Shown: in pieces, positions 52,988 to 61,746 of the stretch
Layout: each line of letters begins with the position of its first letter
How positions within the stretch are numbered: the stretch's first letter is position 1
DNA from: Vibrio brasiliensis LMG 20546
GTDB lineage: Bacteria; Pseudomonadota; Gammaproteobacteria; Enterobacterales; Vibrionaceae
Direction: 5' to 3'
Assembly (NCBI RefSeq): GCF_000189255.1
Contig: NZ_AEVS01000018.1
Span: 28,834-92,833 of the forward strand
Length of the DNA stretch: 64,000 nt
Made by a program: the position numbers and the translations under genes
Notes under the pieces: model-generated
Seen by the model: only the letters and a program-made list of their open reading frames with translations
Databases searched by the model: none
What the model was told of the DNA's origin: nothing

Positions 52988-54039
52988 AGCTCTGCTCCCT
53001 TAATTAGCATTCCTTCACGTAGCTTTCGTAAGTTTGAATTGATTAGCACGTCGCCCTGCTCAATGCCGTTGGACACAAGTGCACCATTGCCCGTAATTTG
53101 ATCGATATTGATTGCAACACGATGGGCTGCGCCATCTTGTAGTTTCCAGATATAGAAATCTTGGCTCTGCTTTCCTGAATCAATCGATGTCATTGGCACC
53201 TGATACGCTTGATAGCTAGTTAAACCCGCTTTCGCTAAATCAACTGAGACTTTGGCACTGGTGCCCGGCAATACGCTCTGCTCAACCTGAGGCATTTTCA
53301 GCCACAGTTCGTAGGTCTGACTGTTAGGGTGCAGTTCACTGGTATGTTCAAGATATGTGACCTTGTAACTTAAATCATGCCCGGCAAATGTTGCGGTAGG
53401 CTGATAGTTTTGCGCCTGAGCCTGAGGATCTAGCATCGCCAGTACCGAGTCTGATACTTCGATTTTTACGTAAACTTGTCCGCTCTGATAAACCGACACC
53501 ACTTGCTCACCAGGCGATACATTTTCATGCTTCTTTTTGTCAACCGATGAAACAACAGCATCAAACGGCGCTTTAAGACGCATGTATTCCATACTTGCTT
53601 GCGCAGCACCCAAATTCGCTTTTGCCAACTCGAAGTTGGCACTCAGTTCGTCCAGCTCGGAATCTGAGATCATCTTATTGCTGCGTAATTCCTGACCACG
53701 CTTGACCTGTTTCAGTGCAAGCTCGTAACGGGCTTGAGCATCAACCAGTTTTTGGCGAGCTTTAGTATCATCCAATACCGCGATGATCTGACCTTTTGTT
53801 ACGACATCGCCTTCTTTAACCAGCATCGAGGTGATTTCGCCATCCAGACGAAATGCCAATGGCGTCAGTTCCGCAGGCATCACTTGACCGTTAAAGGTTC
53901 GGAACTGAGTGTCTGTCGCTTCTGCGACAGTAAAAGTATCGACAACCAGTGGGTTAAGAGGACGATGCTCAGTTTCTGGCATACACGCGGTCAACATTGT
54001 CAGCGAAATGGCCACTGCAGAGAGATTAAATCGATTCAT
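52984..54039 (-). CDS. RND efflux periplasmic adaptor lipoprotein (second of two)
   Basis: I start at the ATG at 54039 (MNRFNLSAVAISLTMLTAC); upstream frame runs into the preceding gene. The 351-residue lipoprotein has lipobox LTAC (Cys19). Lipoyl halves are seen in LAFRLDGEITSMLVKEGDVV and LKAPFDAVVSSVDKKKHE, with a helical hairpin between (about 85-150), and a beta-barrel domain to the end. Only one base separates it from the stop of the first adaptor, and it overlaps the pump gene by four bases. Confidence 0.92.
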   Translation of the reverse strand: MNRFNLSAVAISLTMLTACMPETEHRPLNPLVVDTFTVAEATDTQFRTFNGQVMPAELTPLAFRLDGEITSMLVKEGDVVTKGQIIAVLDDTKARQKLVDAQARYELALKQVKRGQELRSNKMISDSELDELSANFELAKANLGAAQASMEYMRLKAPFDAVVSSVDKKKHENVSPGEQVVSVYQSGQVYVKIEVSDSVLAMLDPQAQAQNYQPTATFAGHDLSYKVTYLEHTSELHPNSQTYELWLKMPQVEQSVLPGTSAKVSVDLAKAGLTSYQAYQVPMTSIDSGKQSQDFYIWKLQDGAAHRVAINIDQITGNGALVSNGIEQGDVLINSNLRKLREGMLIKGAEL

Positions 54040-54040
54040 G

Positions 54041-55117
54041 TTAAATACCGCCCTCTTTGGTCCATGCTTTGACGTGCTGACCAGCAACGAGATTTTCCAC
54101 TCCGGCTTGCACAATTAGATCGCCCTCTTTGAGACCCGAAATGACATTGCCCTGCGCATCTAAGGTCACATCTACGGCAGTAATAACCTGCTGTTGTTTA
54201 TCAAATTTGAACAACTGACCATGGTCACCGTCTCTGCTAATCCATGCACTCGATGCAATGTCGACCTTGGCAAAACGCTTTTCATTAAGCAATTGAACTT
54301 GCGCGGTCATTCCCGGTAGGAGATTGAGGTTTGTAGGACGCTGAAAAGACAAACTTGCCGTGTAACTATTGGTGTCTGAATCTGGCTGAGTCGAAATCTC
54401 TTTGAACTTAGCTGGAATTGCCAGATGTTGATGACTATCCATCACTACGTTAAAGCTAGAGCTCTCGATATGATCCAATCCATATTGCTCGGCATAACTC
54501 ACCGGAATCGCGAACACCACATCCAGAACCTGGTTGTCGATTACGTTAAGAATTGGCTGGTTTGAACCAACTACCTGATGCTCTTTACTAAAGATCAGTG
54601 AAACCACACCATCAAACGGGGCAGTAATTTGAGTGTAAGCCAGATCGGTTTTTGCTTGCTCAAACGCAGCTTTTGCCGCTTTATAAGCTGTCTCACTCTG
54701 ATCATAAGTATCAACACTAATCAGGCTTTTAGCATGCAGAGCAACAGCGCGCTGATAGGCTGTTTTCGCCAAGGCATACTCAGCATTTTTTGCGTCATAC
54801 GCCAACTGGTAATCAGTAGGATCCAGCCAGGCTAACGACTCGCCTTTCTTCACTGAACTACCCATTCTGACATCAACTTTTTCAATTTCGCCCGCTACCT
54901 GAAACGACATTGCTGCTCGATTCGTCGCATCAATATTAGCGATAAAAGTGTCGTAACGACTATCGAGTAGATTTGGGATCTCCACCAGTTTCACTGGGGT
55001 AATAACAGATTGGTTCACTTCTGAATTGGCTTTGTTACAACCAGCGATGGTCACCGCTATAGCACCGACCGCGACCCACTTTCCAACGGGTATCATTCCT
55101 TTCATTGATATGCTCAT
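54041..55117 (-). CDS. RND efflux periplasmic adaptor lipoprotein (first of two)
   Basis: A 358-residue membrane-fusion lipoprotein with signal region and lipobox VTIAGC (Cys27 from the ATG at 55117). Lipoyl halves are MSFQVAGEIEKVDVRMGSSV and ITAPFDGVVSLIFSKEHQ with the helical hairpin between (about 100-160). The start is not certain: in-frame ATGs also occur at codons 5 and 8, and none has a strong ribosome-binding site. First gene of a three-gene operon, divergent from a TetR gene. Confidence 0.9.
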   Translation of the reverse strand: MSISMKGMIPVGKWVAVGAIAVTIAGCNKANSEVNQSVITPVKLVEIPNLLDSRYDTFIANIDATNRAAMSFQVAGEIEKVDVRMGSSVKKGESLAWLDPTDYQLAYDAKNAEYALAKTAYQRAVALHAKSLISVDTYDQSETAYKAAKAAFEQAKTDLAYTQITAPFDGVVSLIFSKEHQVVGSNQPILNVIDNQVLDVVFAIPVSYAEQYGLDHIESSSFNVVMDSHQHLAIPAKFKEISTQPDSDTNSYTASLSFQRPTNLNLLPGMTAQVQLLNEKRFAKVDIASSAWISRDGDHGQLFKFDKQQQVITAVDVTLDAQGNVISGLKEGDLIVQAGVENLVAGQHVKAWTKEGGI

Positions 55118-55299
55118 TGCATGCTATCTATTTTTATTACACACATGTGCAGTATATGAATATTATGTTTGAGATCAATGTTTATTTTCCACCTGTACAA
55201 TAAATTGGTCACATGAGCTATGCTATTTATGCGTGTGATTGATGAAATCCCCCCGCTTTTCTGGTAGAAAGAGGGCGTTTGAAGAAATTGACTGAAACT

Positions 55300-56028
55300 A
55301 TGACTGAACGAAAGCAAGGCCGAAGAAGTGCTCAAGACGCTGAAAAAACCAAATGCGAGATAATGCGGGTCGCTACCGAGTTGTTTTGCGAACTGGGTTA
55401 CGAACGCGTTTCACTGAGAAATATTAGTGACAAGGCTGGTGTATCCCACAGCTTGATTCGCCACCACTTCGGCAGTAAAGAACAGATTTGGTACTCTATT
55501 AGCGATGGTTTACATAGATATATGGAAAGCTATATGCAGACCATTATCAGCCATATGCCAGCCAATGCGGGCTCAAACATTAAGCTTTATCTATTCGCGG
55601 TACGTTTACTCGCCCACATGCTTGACTGCAAACAACCAATTCAATTTATTGCTGATGCAGTCCGTCAGGAAGACGCTCTGTTTGATTACTTTATTGACAG
55701 TTCAGGCGAAATTGAGAATCTGGTTAATCATCTTGCACAACAGTACAACCAGGAACACCCGAACAATCAGGTCAAGATCTGGGAAGTAAAATGGCAAATG
55801 ATGATGTTTGCCCATAGTGCAGCGAGCCTGACACCTTTTATGAAAGAGACTTGGTCTGATGAAACTGACGATTTATCATCTTGCCTTCTTAACCATTGGC
55901 AGATGTTCAATCGCATGATGGCATGCCGGTTTGAAGTCCCGCAAGAGATGGTATTGAATCCGACGACGCTATCAGAACTCGTGTATGAAATTCAGTGTCC
56001 GGAAGAAACGCTTGATAGTGATAGTTAA
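55300..56028 (+). CDS. TetR-family transcriptional regulator, probable repressor of the RND operon
   Basis: A 242-residue TetR protein from the ATG at 55300 (MTERKQGRRSAQDAEKTK); a TTG at 55279 with GAGGG close upstream is an alternative start. The helix-turn-helix is at about 35-60 (RVSLRNISDKAGVSHSLIRHHFGSKE split: the recognition part is VSHSLIRHHFGSKE). The C-terminal ligand domain is long and has several Cys and Trp. Divergent from the RND operon across about 180 bases, which contain the palindrome CACATGTG (55142-55149). Local repression of that pump is the usual arrangement, but not shown. Confidence 0.88.
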   Translation: MTERKQGRRSAQDAEKTKCEIMRVATELFCELGYERVSLRNISDKAGVSHSLIRHHFGSKEQIWYSISDGLHRYMESYMQTIISHMPANAGSNIKLYLFAVRLLAHMLDCKQPIQFIADAVRQEDALFDYFIDSSGEIENLVNHLAQQYNQEHPNNQVKIWEVKWQMMMFAHSAASLTPFMKETWSDETDDLSSCLLNHWQMFNRMMACRFEVPQEMVLNPTTLSELVYEIQCPEETLDSDS

Positions 56029-56058
56029 GCAATTGTGCTGCTAAGATTTCAGTTAACT

Positions 56059-56094
56059 ACCGCCCTTTCTCACCATGACGACAAGGGCGGTTTT
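56059..56094 (+). terminator. Terminator after the TetR gene
   Basis: A nine-base stem ACCGCCCTT (56059-56067) / AAGGGCGGT (56083-56091), then TTTCATTT. The neighbour on the minus strand ends at 56098, so it may serve both. Confidence 0.8.
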
Positions 56095-56097
56095 CAT

Positions 56098-57267
56098 TTA
56101 GATCTTTTCCAATACAAACATATGGTAGCCAAACTGGTCGGCTAATTCAGTGCAGAGCATAACTTCATGTTTGATGTCTTTAATTGCCGCAGACTCGCCC
56201 ATTTCAGGCTCTAGTTGCTCAATTCGCTCAGCTAGAGGAGCATAGTAATTCGACCATGCCTGCTCACTCTGCGGGAAGTGATTAACGACCTTGTATCCCG
56301 ATTTAACCATCTGTTCGAGACGGGTTTGCACGGTTTGAATGTCTGGATACTCTTGCTGCCAGAACTGAATTGCATCACTGCCTGGCTGCTCAGTACGCCA
56401 AACCATATCACTCACGACAAGATGGCCTTGGTCAGATAGTAGCGGTTTCCACGCTTTTAATGCCTTCTCTACCCCCATGATGTATGCGCTACCTTCAGAC
56501 CAGATAAGATCAAAACTCTCATTGGCGAAGGGGAGTTCAGTCATGCTGGCACACACTGTGTCGATTCGTTGTGAGATGCCCTGCTCAGCAAAGCGTTCAT
56601 TCAGCCGAGTTAACGCAGATTGTTCATTATCCACGGCCGTAATATGAGCCTGACTTGAATCAGCCAACACTTGCGTAGCCAAACCTTTACCACAACCGAT
56701 TTCCAAAATATGACGTGGCGTTTTTGCAACTAAAGATAGTGCTTGTTGTGTATCAGCTTCACTCCCCGGCCCCCAACGCTCCAGCGTTTCGAAAACCTTC
56801 ATAAAGTCAGCCATGTATAAATCGTGTTCGTTCATGTCTTTAGATAACCATTTCAGTCGCAATGCTTCTTTCTCGCTGAAACCTTGCTTTATTAACCAAT
56901 CCAAATGCGCATCCGGAGCGAGTTTATCCAGATCTGTGTGCCAGGCCTTACTGTCTTCTTCACCCAGCATCGCAGCAAGCAGACGACGAGACTTCTGTTT
57001 CTGCTCAATCTCTTGGTCCAGAGCGGCAAGGCGATTGAGTAGTAGTTGCCTGTCTACTTTAGCCTCGAGGCACACTTTGCATTCTTTAAGAGTCAAACCT
57101 CCAGCCAGAAGCTGTTGGATTAATCGAATCCGCTGCAGATCTTTATCACCATAGACCCGGTAACCGTTCTCCAGTCGATGACTTGAGATAAGGTTTTGCT
57201 TTTCATAATAAAGTAGCGCTGTTCTCGATAATCCGACTAATGCCGCCAGTTGCGATATTTTGTACAC
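56098..57267 (-). CDS. MerR-type regulator fused to a class I SAM-dependent methyltransferase
   Basis: A 389-residue fusion protein. I start at the GTG at 57267 (VYKISQLAALVGLSR, read as Met) because AAGGG is seven bases ahead; a TTG at 57288 would leave almost no leader from the promoter below. The MerR domain (about 1-105) has the HTH LAALVGLSRTALLYYEKQ, the wing HRLENGYRVY, and a helix with Cys in LKECKVCLEAKV. After a linker, the methyltransferase domain (about 185-340) has motif I HILEIGCGKGLATQ and the acidic ITAVDNE. Ligand and methyl acceptor are unknown. Convergent with the TetR gene. Confidence 0.87.
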   Translation of the reverse strand: MYKISQLAALVGLSRTALLYYEKQNLISSHRLENGYRVYGDKDLQRIRLIQQLLAGGLTLKECKVCLEAKVDRQLLLNRLAALDQEIEQKQKSRRLLAAMLGEEDSKAWHTDLDKLAPDAHLDWLIKQGFSEKEALRLKWLSKDMNEHDLYMADFMKVFETLERWGPGSEADTQQALSLVAKTPRHILEIGCGKGLATQVLADSSQAHITAVDNEQSALTRLNERFAEQGISQRIDTVCASMTELPFANESFDLIWSEGSAYIMGVEKALKAWKPLLSDQGHLVVSDMVWRTEQPGSDAIQFWQQEYPDIQTVQTRLEQMVKSGYKVVNHFPQSEQAWSNYYAPLAERIEQLEPEMGESAAIKDIKHEVMLCTELADQFGYHMFVLEKI

Positions 57268-57297
57268 AGTTGCACCCTTGTCCTTCAATGGTTATGC

Positions 57298-57328
57298 AAT
57301 ATAAACTATAAAGTTGTAGACGGGTCAA
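57298..57328 (-). promoter_or_regulatory. MerR-type promoter with 19-base spacer
   Basis: On the minus strand TTGACC (57328-57323), a 19-base spacer and TATATT (57303-57298). The spacer contains AACT-TTAT-AGTT. Extended 19-20 base spacers are the hallmark of promoters activated by MerR-family twisting, so this gene is probably autoregulated. Confidence 0.65.
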
Positions 57329-57410
57329 CAGGTAAATGTTCTATCAGCAGCTACAATAAACTGTGTTAGCATACTGCCCCTGAGCTGGAGCCATAATTCA
57401 AGGTAAATAG

Positions 57411-58085
57411 ATGCAGCTACAAACCCTAGGTAAAGGACGTTTTGAAGCGCAATGGAGTGAAGACAAGCAGCTTATTGAGCAAGCTGTCCGTGATTGTATA
57501 AGCAGTCGCAGAATATTTGATGAACACGAGAAGCTACTCACTCAAGGTGAACACGTCGAGCACCTCTATCTGGTGGATTCTGGCAGGATTTCAATGGGTG
57601 TTACTGCACGTAACGGCAAGACATTTCTACTTGGCACACTGGAGTGTGAACAACAATTGTTTGGTGAGATGGAGTTCTTTACTGGCTACCGTTGCCAGAT
57701 GGATATTGCCCCTGTTGAACCAGTTGAAGTCGCTATCATCGACGCCAAAAGACTGCAGCAATCCTTATTGGATCAACCTCGTTTGTCGCTCTACTTTGCC
57801 AGCGCAATCGCCATTGACTATCAGGATACCGTTGAGATCCTTTCTCGTCGCCTGCTCTATCCTATCAGTTACAACGTGGCTTATGACATCTACCATCAGT
57901 ACTTAAATGATCTTCCTGTAGACGGCTTCCAAAAAAACTACTTAGAAGCGGAACGATTCGCCACATCAGACCGTGTGTATCGTCGTGCGATAAAAGAGTT
58001 AGAAGATAAAGGTTTTATCGCGAAAGAGAAAAAGGGACTTCGCATTCTCGATCTTGAAGGCTTACGTGCTTTCATTGAAGAGTGA
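57411..58085 (+). CDS. Crp/Fnr-family transcriptional regulator (YeiL-like)
   Basis: A 224-residue protein with an N-terminal cyclic-nucleotide-binding-like beta barrel (about 20-135: LYLVDSGRISMGV, FLLGTLECEQQLFGEMEFFTG) and a C-terminal winged helix (about 165-220: FATSDRVYRRAIKELEDKGFIAKEKKG). It lacks an N-terminal Cys cluster for an Fe-S centre, although Cys29 and the Cys in GYRCQM are present. Length and layout are close to E. coli YeiL. Ligand and targets are unknown. AAGG precedes the ATG. Confidence 0.82.
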   Translation: MQLQTLGKGRFEAQWSEDKQLIEQAVRDCISSRRIFDEHEKLLTQGEHVEHLYLVDSGRISMGVTARNGKTFLLGTLECEQQLFGEMEFFTGYRCQMDIAPVEPVEVAIIDAKRLQQSLLDQPRLSLYFASAIAIDYQDTVEILSRRLLYPISYNVAYDIYHQYLNDLPVDGFQKNYLEAERFATSDRVYRRAIKELEDKGFIAKEKKGLRILDLEGLRAFIEE

Positions 58086-58110
58086 CGGTATATCTCCCAC
58101 CGATAAGTAG

Positions 58111-58137
58111 AAAAGGTCTGCCAGGTGCAGACCTTTT
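58111..58137. terminator. Bidirectional terminator between the Crp/Fnr-like gene and the MFS gene
   Basis: An 11-base perfect stem AAAAGGTCTGC (58111-58121) / GCAGACCTTTT (58127-58137) with a five-base loop, placed between convergent stops. Confidence 0.93.
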
Positions 58138-58152
58138 AGTATTAACTCTTAG

Positions 58153-59325
58153 TTAAGCCGCATTAGCATGCGCAGTGACTGTCCCTTTGTATTTCATAGA
58201 CATCAACAGCATAGCCACTACCACAGCGTAGATAACCGGTATTGCGTACATTACGGTCTGCAGACCTACCACACTCTCCATCACTGAGCTGATAGCCGGG
58301 CTAAACATTGCCCCCGCACTGCCACTAATTAGGATATACGAAACATTCTTACTGCTAGCATTGCGCACGAAGGAAACACCATAAGCGATAAAGGCATTGT
58401 ATAGAGCTGCACAAGCGAAACCGTAGCCGTACGTCAGGTAAGACAGGGACTCCAGGTTGTCAGTCGTTACGATAATACTGGTAATCACCATCGCCACAGA
58501 AATAATCGTCAGCAAGAAATACTGAATTTTCATGCGCGACACTATCACTGTAGAAACCAAGGCGCCAATCAGTGCAGCCGACCAGTATTGAGTAATGATG
58601 TTGCCTGCTTGCTCAAAAGGAATATCGAACTTCTCTTTGACAAACATCGGTGCCCAGGTAAGGAAAGTATAGAGCGCCAGCATACCAAGGAATAGACCTA
58701 CGCCACCACTGATGATGCCAAAGTTCCACTCCGACTTGGCTTCTTGATCGCTACCATTGTCGCCACTGCACTGGTTAAAGTTAGTCAGCAGCGCGACAAA
58801 CATTGTCGCTAAAGCGACTACCCCAACACTCAGGTAACTGATGCTCCAGTTCATGGCGTTAGTGAGTGCATAAGTCGTGATCATTGGGAAAACAACACCG
58901 GCGATATTGAAAGTCGCATCCTGGACCACCAACATGGTGCTTTGGATTTTATCCTTCCAAACTGATACCACTATGGTGCCGGCAATACACAAGCCAACGC
59001 CGCCACAGAAACCAATCACCATCATACATAGCATCACAATTAATAGTGAAGGCGCTACGTAGAGGCTTAGGGCAGATAATGCGATGACTCCGTAACAGAG
59101 TATCGTCATGCGCTTGATACCCACTTTCTCAATCAGGAAGAAAGCAGCGATAGTACCCGCCAGTGCACCACCATTAAGTAATGAGAAAATTGATGCGACT
59201 TCGTTTACGTTCGCACCAAATGAATTTGCAATCGGTTCGACTAACATGCCGAACTGAGTCGCAAAGCCCGCCATAATAAAGTTGGCGAGGAAACTGATCA
59301 CAGTGAGTGTTATTTTATTTTTCAT
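58153..59325 (-). CDS. TsgA-like MFS transporter
   Basis: A 390-residue MFS protein with 12 hydrophobic helices. It begins KNKITLTVISFLANFIMAGF and resembles TsgA/FucP-type carriers in length and in IASIFSLLNGGALAG and the central charged loop NQCSGDNGSDQEAKSEW. It follows deoD by 77 bases in the same direction, with a hairpin in between. A nucleoside or purine-related substrate is an inference from that pairing; similar deoD-MFS neighbours are known in V. cholerae chromosome II from memory. Confidence 0.85.
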   Translation of the reverse strand: MKNKITLTVISFLANFIMAGFATQFGMLVEPIANSFGANVNEVASIFSLLNGGALAGTIAAFFLIEKVGIKRMTILCYGVIALSALSLYVAPSLLIVMLCMMVIGFCGGVGLCIAGTIVVSVWKDKIQSTMLVVQDATFNIAGVVFPMITTYALTNAMNWSISYLSVGVVALATMFVALLTNFNQCSGDNGSDQEAKSEWNFGIISGGVGLFLGMLALYTFLTWAPMFVKEKFDIPFEQAGNIITQYWSAALIGALVSTVIVSRMKIQYFLLTIISVAMVITSIIVTTDNLESLSYLTYGYGFACAALYNAFIAYGVSFVRNASSKNVSYILISGSAGAMFSPAISSVMESVVGLQTVMYAIPVIYAVVVAMLLMSMKYKGTVTAHANAA

Positions 59326-59365
59326 TGTTCACTCCAAGAGCCTATAAGGTAGAGGTTGTTCTGTT

Positions 59366-59393
59366 AATGAGGGCCATGCACATGACCCTCATT
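59366..59393 (-). other. Hairpin between deoD and the MFS gene
   Basis: The stem AATGAGGG / CCCTCATT encloses a second small stem CATG-CA-CATG. On the minus strand no T run follows, so it may stabilise or process the mRNA rather than terminate. Confidence 0.5.
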
Positions 59394-59402
59394 GTGTTGG
59401 GC

Positions 59403-60110
59403 TTAGTTTTTAATCGCAGTTTCTAAAGCAATTTCAATCATATTGTTGAAAGATAACTGGCGCTCTTCTGCCGTGGTCTCTTCGCCCGTAATGCAATGGT
59501 CTGAAACCGTTAAAATCGCCAGCGACTCTATACCAAACTGATGTGCCAGACCGTATAACCCCGCCACTTCCATATCTACACCCAATACACCAAATCGTTC
59601 TAGGGCTGAGATCAAATCCTGGTCTGGATCGTAGTAAAGATCACCAGTAAATACGTTACCGACTTTGACATCTATCCCCTTCTCTTTTGCTGACATATAA
59701 GCACTGTGCAGCAATTCAAACGTCGCCGATGTTGCCATTTGGTAACCGCTGCTGCGCTTAGCATTAGTCGGAGAATCAGTGCCAGCCGCTTGAGCAAGAA
59801 TTACGTCACGCATTTCAACATGCTTCTGCGTTGCACCCACGCTACCGATACGAATGATACGTTTAACACCAAAGTCATTAATCAGTTCGTGTCCATAAAG
59901 CACCATTGATGGAATACCCATGCCATGACCCATAACCGAAATGCGTTGACCTTTGTAGTAGCCAGTGTAACCAAGCATGTTACGGATATCCGTCACTAGC
60001 TTTGCATCTTCAAGGTAGGTTTCTGCAATATATTTTGCACGTAGTGGGTCGCCAGGCATGATAACAGTAGAAGCGAAATCGTCGGCGCAGCCTGCAATGT
60101 GAGCAGTCAT
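59403..60110 (-). CDS. deoD: DeoD-type purine-nucleoside phosphorylase
   Basis: A 235-residue trimer/hexamer-type PNP that cleaves purine (deoxy)nucleosides with phosphate. It opens TAHIAGCADDFASTVIMPGDPLRAK (phosphate-site Gly and Arg), then SVMGHGMGIPS, RIGSVGA (phosphate-binding Arg), and VDMEVAGLYGLA and TVSDH (Asp of the base site). Length equals E. coli DeoD (239) within a few residues. GAGGA precedes the ATG. The leader has a dyad around 60155-60195 with GGAC-AAAA-GTCC at its core (60173-60184). It leads an operon with a TsgA-like carrier. Confidence 0.94.
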   Translation of the reverse strand: MTAHIAGCADDFASTVIMPGDPLRAKYIAETYLEDAKLVTDIRNMLGYTGYYKGQRISVMGHGMGIPSMVLYGHELINDFGVKRIIRIGSVGATQKHVEMRDVILAQAAGTDSPTNAKRSSGYQMATSATFELLHSAYMSAKEKGIDVKVGNVFTGDLYYDPDQDLISALERFGVLGVDMEVAGLYGLAHQFGIESLAILTVSDHCITGEETTAEERQLSFNNMIEIALETAIKN

Positions 60111-60236
60111 AAGAAAGTCCTCTTTGTTTCTAATGACACAATCATAGATAGCAAACGGCGCAAAGTTTCAGGACAAAAGTCCGCTTTGTTTGCCGAAACC
60201 CGCATATTTGAAATTCGCTCAAATAGAACTTTCAAA

Positions 60237-60309
60237 TAGGGACAGGCACCTTATCTCTTACGAGGACACACACTATAAAGGCAAAGATACTTAAAGTGTC
60301 TGTCCCTAC
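60237..60309. repeat. Inverted pair of GGGACAG-type repeats left of the transposase
   Basis: GGGACAGGCACCTT (60239-60252) is matched in inverted form by the unit at 60296-60308 (GTGTCTGTCCCTA), so the pair can form a long hairpin. A third partial copy, AGGACACACAC, starts at 60263. The core recurs near the transposase gene, as expected for REP-like elements mobilised by it. Confidence 0.8.
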
Positions 60310-60341
60310 AATTACTCAGCTTTAGAGCTCTATTTCTAATG

Positions 60342-60394
60342 AGGACAGGCACCTTAACACCCTCCTATTCACCCTCTTTTAAAAGGACAGTCAC
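60342..60394 (+). repeat. Two further direct copies of the repeat
   Basis: AGGACAGGCACCTT (60342-60355) is the same unit with A in place of the first G. AGGACAGTCAC (60384-60394) is a weaker copy. With the inverted pair they fill most of the 403-base gap between deoD and the transposase gene; nothing else was seen there. Confidence 0.75.
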
Positions 60395-60513
60395 AATAAA
60401 GAATGAAATTGGGATGAGTTGTTGTTAGCTGCACCAAAGGATGGATTATTGAGAATTGCCCTTTGTTGTTAACTTTCTTAGCCTACCTGAAAACTTCCCC
60501 TTTAGGATGAAAC

Positions 60514-61476
60514 ATGACCACTGCCAGAAAACACCAAGTATGCGTCGATGCGACTCCTTATTATCATTGCGTTTCTCGCTGTGTCAGGCGAAGTTTCCTA
60601 TGTGGAATAGATCCAATAACCCATCAAAGCTATGAGCATCGGCGAAGCTGGATCAAACGCAAAATGATGGCTCTTTCTCAAGTTTATTGTATCGATATCT
60701 GTGCCTACGCCATCATGAGTAATCACTACCATTTGGTCGTTCACATCAATAGAGAAAAAGCCGAAAACTTGTCGACTCATCAAGTAGTCGAACGCTGGCA
60801 ACATGATCATAAGCTACCCGGTCTAGTGAGCAGGTGGTTAGACGGTCAACTCTCCAGTAGTACAGAAATCGAAGCGTGTATGACCATTATCGACTCCTGG
60901 AGACAACGCTTATGGGACCTGAGCTGGTTTATGAAAGAGCTCAATTTCTTCATTGCCTGCCAAGCCAACAAAGAAGATGACTGCAAAGGTCACTTTTGGG
61001 AAAGTCGCTTTAGAAGCCAAGCTCTTCTTGATGAACAAGCTCTCGCTGCTGCCATGGTATATGTCGACTTAAATCCATTACGAGCGGGAATAGCCGAAAC
61101 GCCAGAGACTTCAGACTATACGTCAATACAAGCAAGACTAAAGGCGCTGGATGACCAACAAGAAACTGCCCCTTGTCTTTATCCGTTCGTAGGAAATTCA
61201 GCTAGCGAGCAACTAGATGGTATCCCCTTTCGTCTGATTGATTATATTGAGTTAGTCGACTGGAGCTCACGTCAATACAGGAAGAATAAAGCCAGTTTAA
61301 TTGAGAGTGTTCCTCCAATCCTGCAACGGCTCAAGATAAACCAATCAACCTGGCTTGAAGCCTTTACCAAATTAGAACGTCATCGCAGTACTATGGTTGG
61401 TTGTACAGATAACGCTGTCCATGCCAAACGCACTTTGAATCGAAGGCGAACTTACCTATTTCGGCTAGATAGCTAA
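60514..61476 (+). CDS. REP-associated tyrosine transposase (RAYT, Y1/HUH family)
   Basis: A 320-residue Y1-type transposase-like protein (COG1943). The start MTTARKHQVCVDATPYYHCVS is usual for gammaproteobacterial RAYTs. The HUH metal motif is SNHYHLVVH (His71-Tyr-His73), and the WESRFRSQALLD and VYVDLNPLRAGIA segments follow, the latter with the candidate catalytic Tyr (about 186-196). The C-terminal 100 residues are family-specific. No terminal inverted repeats or target duplication of a normal insertion sequence were found. It is surrounded by short GGGACAG repeats, its probable substrates. Looks intact. Confidence 0.92.
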   Translation: MTTARKHQVCVDATPYYHCVSRCVRRSFLCGIDPITHQSYEHRRSWIKRKMMALSQVYCIDICAYAIMSNHYHLVVHINREKAENLSTHQVVERWQHDHKLPGLVSRWLDGQLSSSTEIEACMTIIDSWRQRLWDLSWFMKELNFFIACQANKEDDCKGHFWESRFRSQALLDEQALAAAMVYVDLNPLRAGIAETPETSDYTSIQARLKALDDQQETAPCLYPFVGNSASEQLDGIPFRLIDYIELVDWSSRQYRKNKASLIESVPPILQRLKINQSTWLEAFTKLERHRSTMVGCTDNAVHAKRTLNRRRTYLFRLDS

Positions 61477-61663
61477 TTGCCTACCACATTCATTGAGTAT
61501 ACTTACCCGCCATTTGTTCACATTGGCACTTATCCGTTTCTCGGTCCCGACGTCTAAACTCCAGTTCCTACAGAACCTAAAGAATAATCTGTATAATTCT
61601 TCAATAACACAAACTGACAATTACTGTGATTCATTTTCATGCCAAGCATTGCCAGATTTTTAT

Positions 61664-61731
61664 GGTGTCTGTCCTTGTTATACCGCTTGTTATACCGAGA
61701 CTGTCCTCACTACGTTATCTTGCCTGTCCCC
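61664..61731 (-). repeat. Copies of the repeat right of the transposase, opposite orientation
   Basis: GGTGTCTGTCCTT (61664-61676), GACTGTCCT (61699-61707) and TGCCTGTCCCC (61721-61731) are the complement of the left-side unit. The 270-base gap between the transposase stop and the next gene holds only these. A plus-strand open frame that crosses them is not a gene in my view. Confidence 0.75.
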
Positions 61732-61746
61732 ATTAAAAAGGTCGCA

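Noticed and set aside
60150-60196. A purine riboswitch in the deoD leader
   Set aside because: There is a dyad with a GGAC-AAAA-GTCC core, but no three-way junction or conserved purine-riboswitch bases were found.
60514-61476. A full IS200/IS605 insertion sequence
   Set aside because: The transposase is single-copy here, lacks a tnpB partner and lacks the ends of such elements. The repeats fit a REP/RAYT system better.
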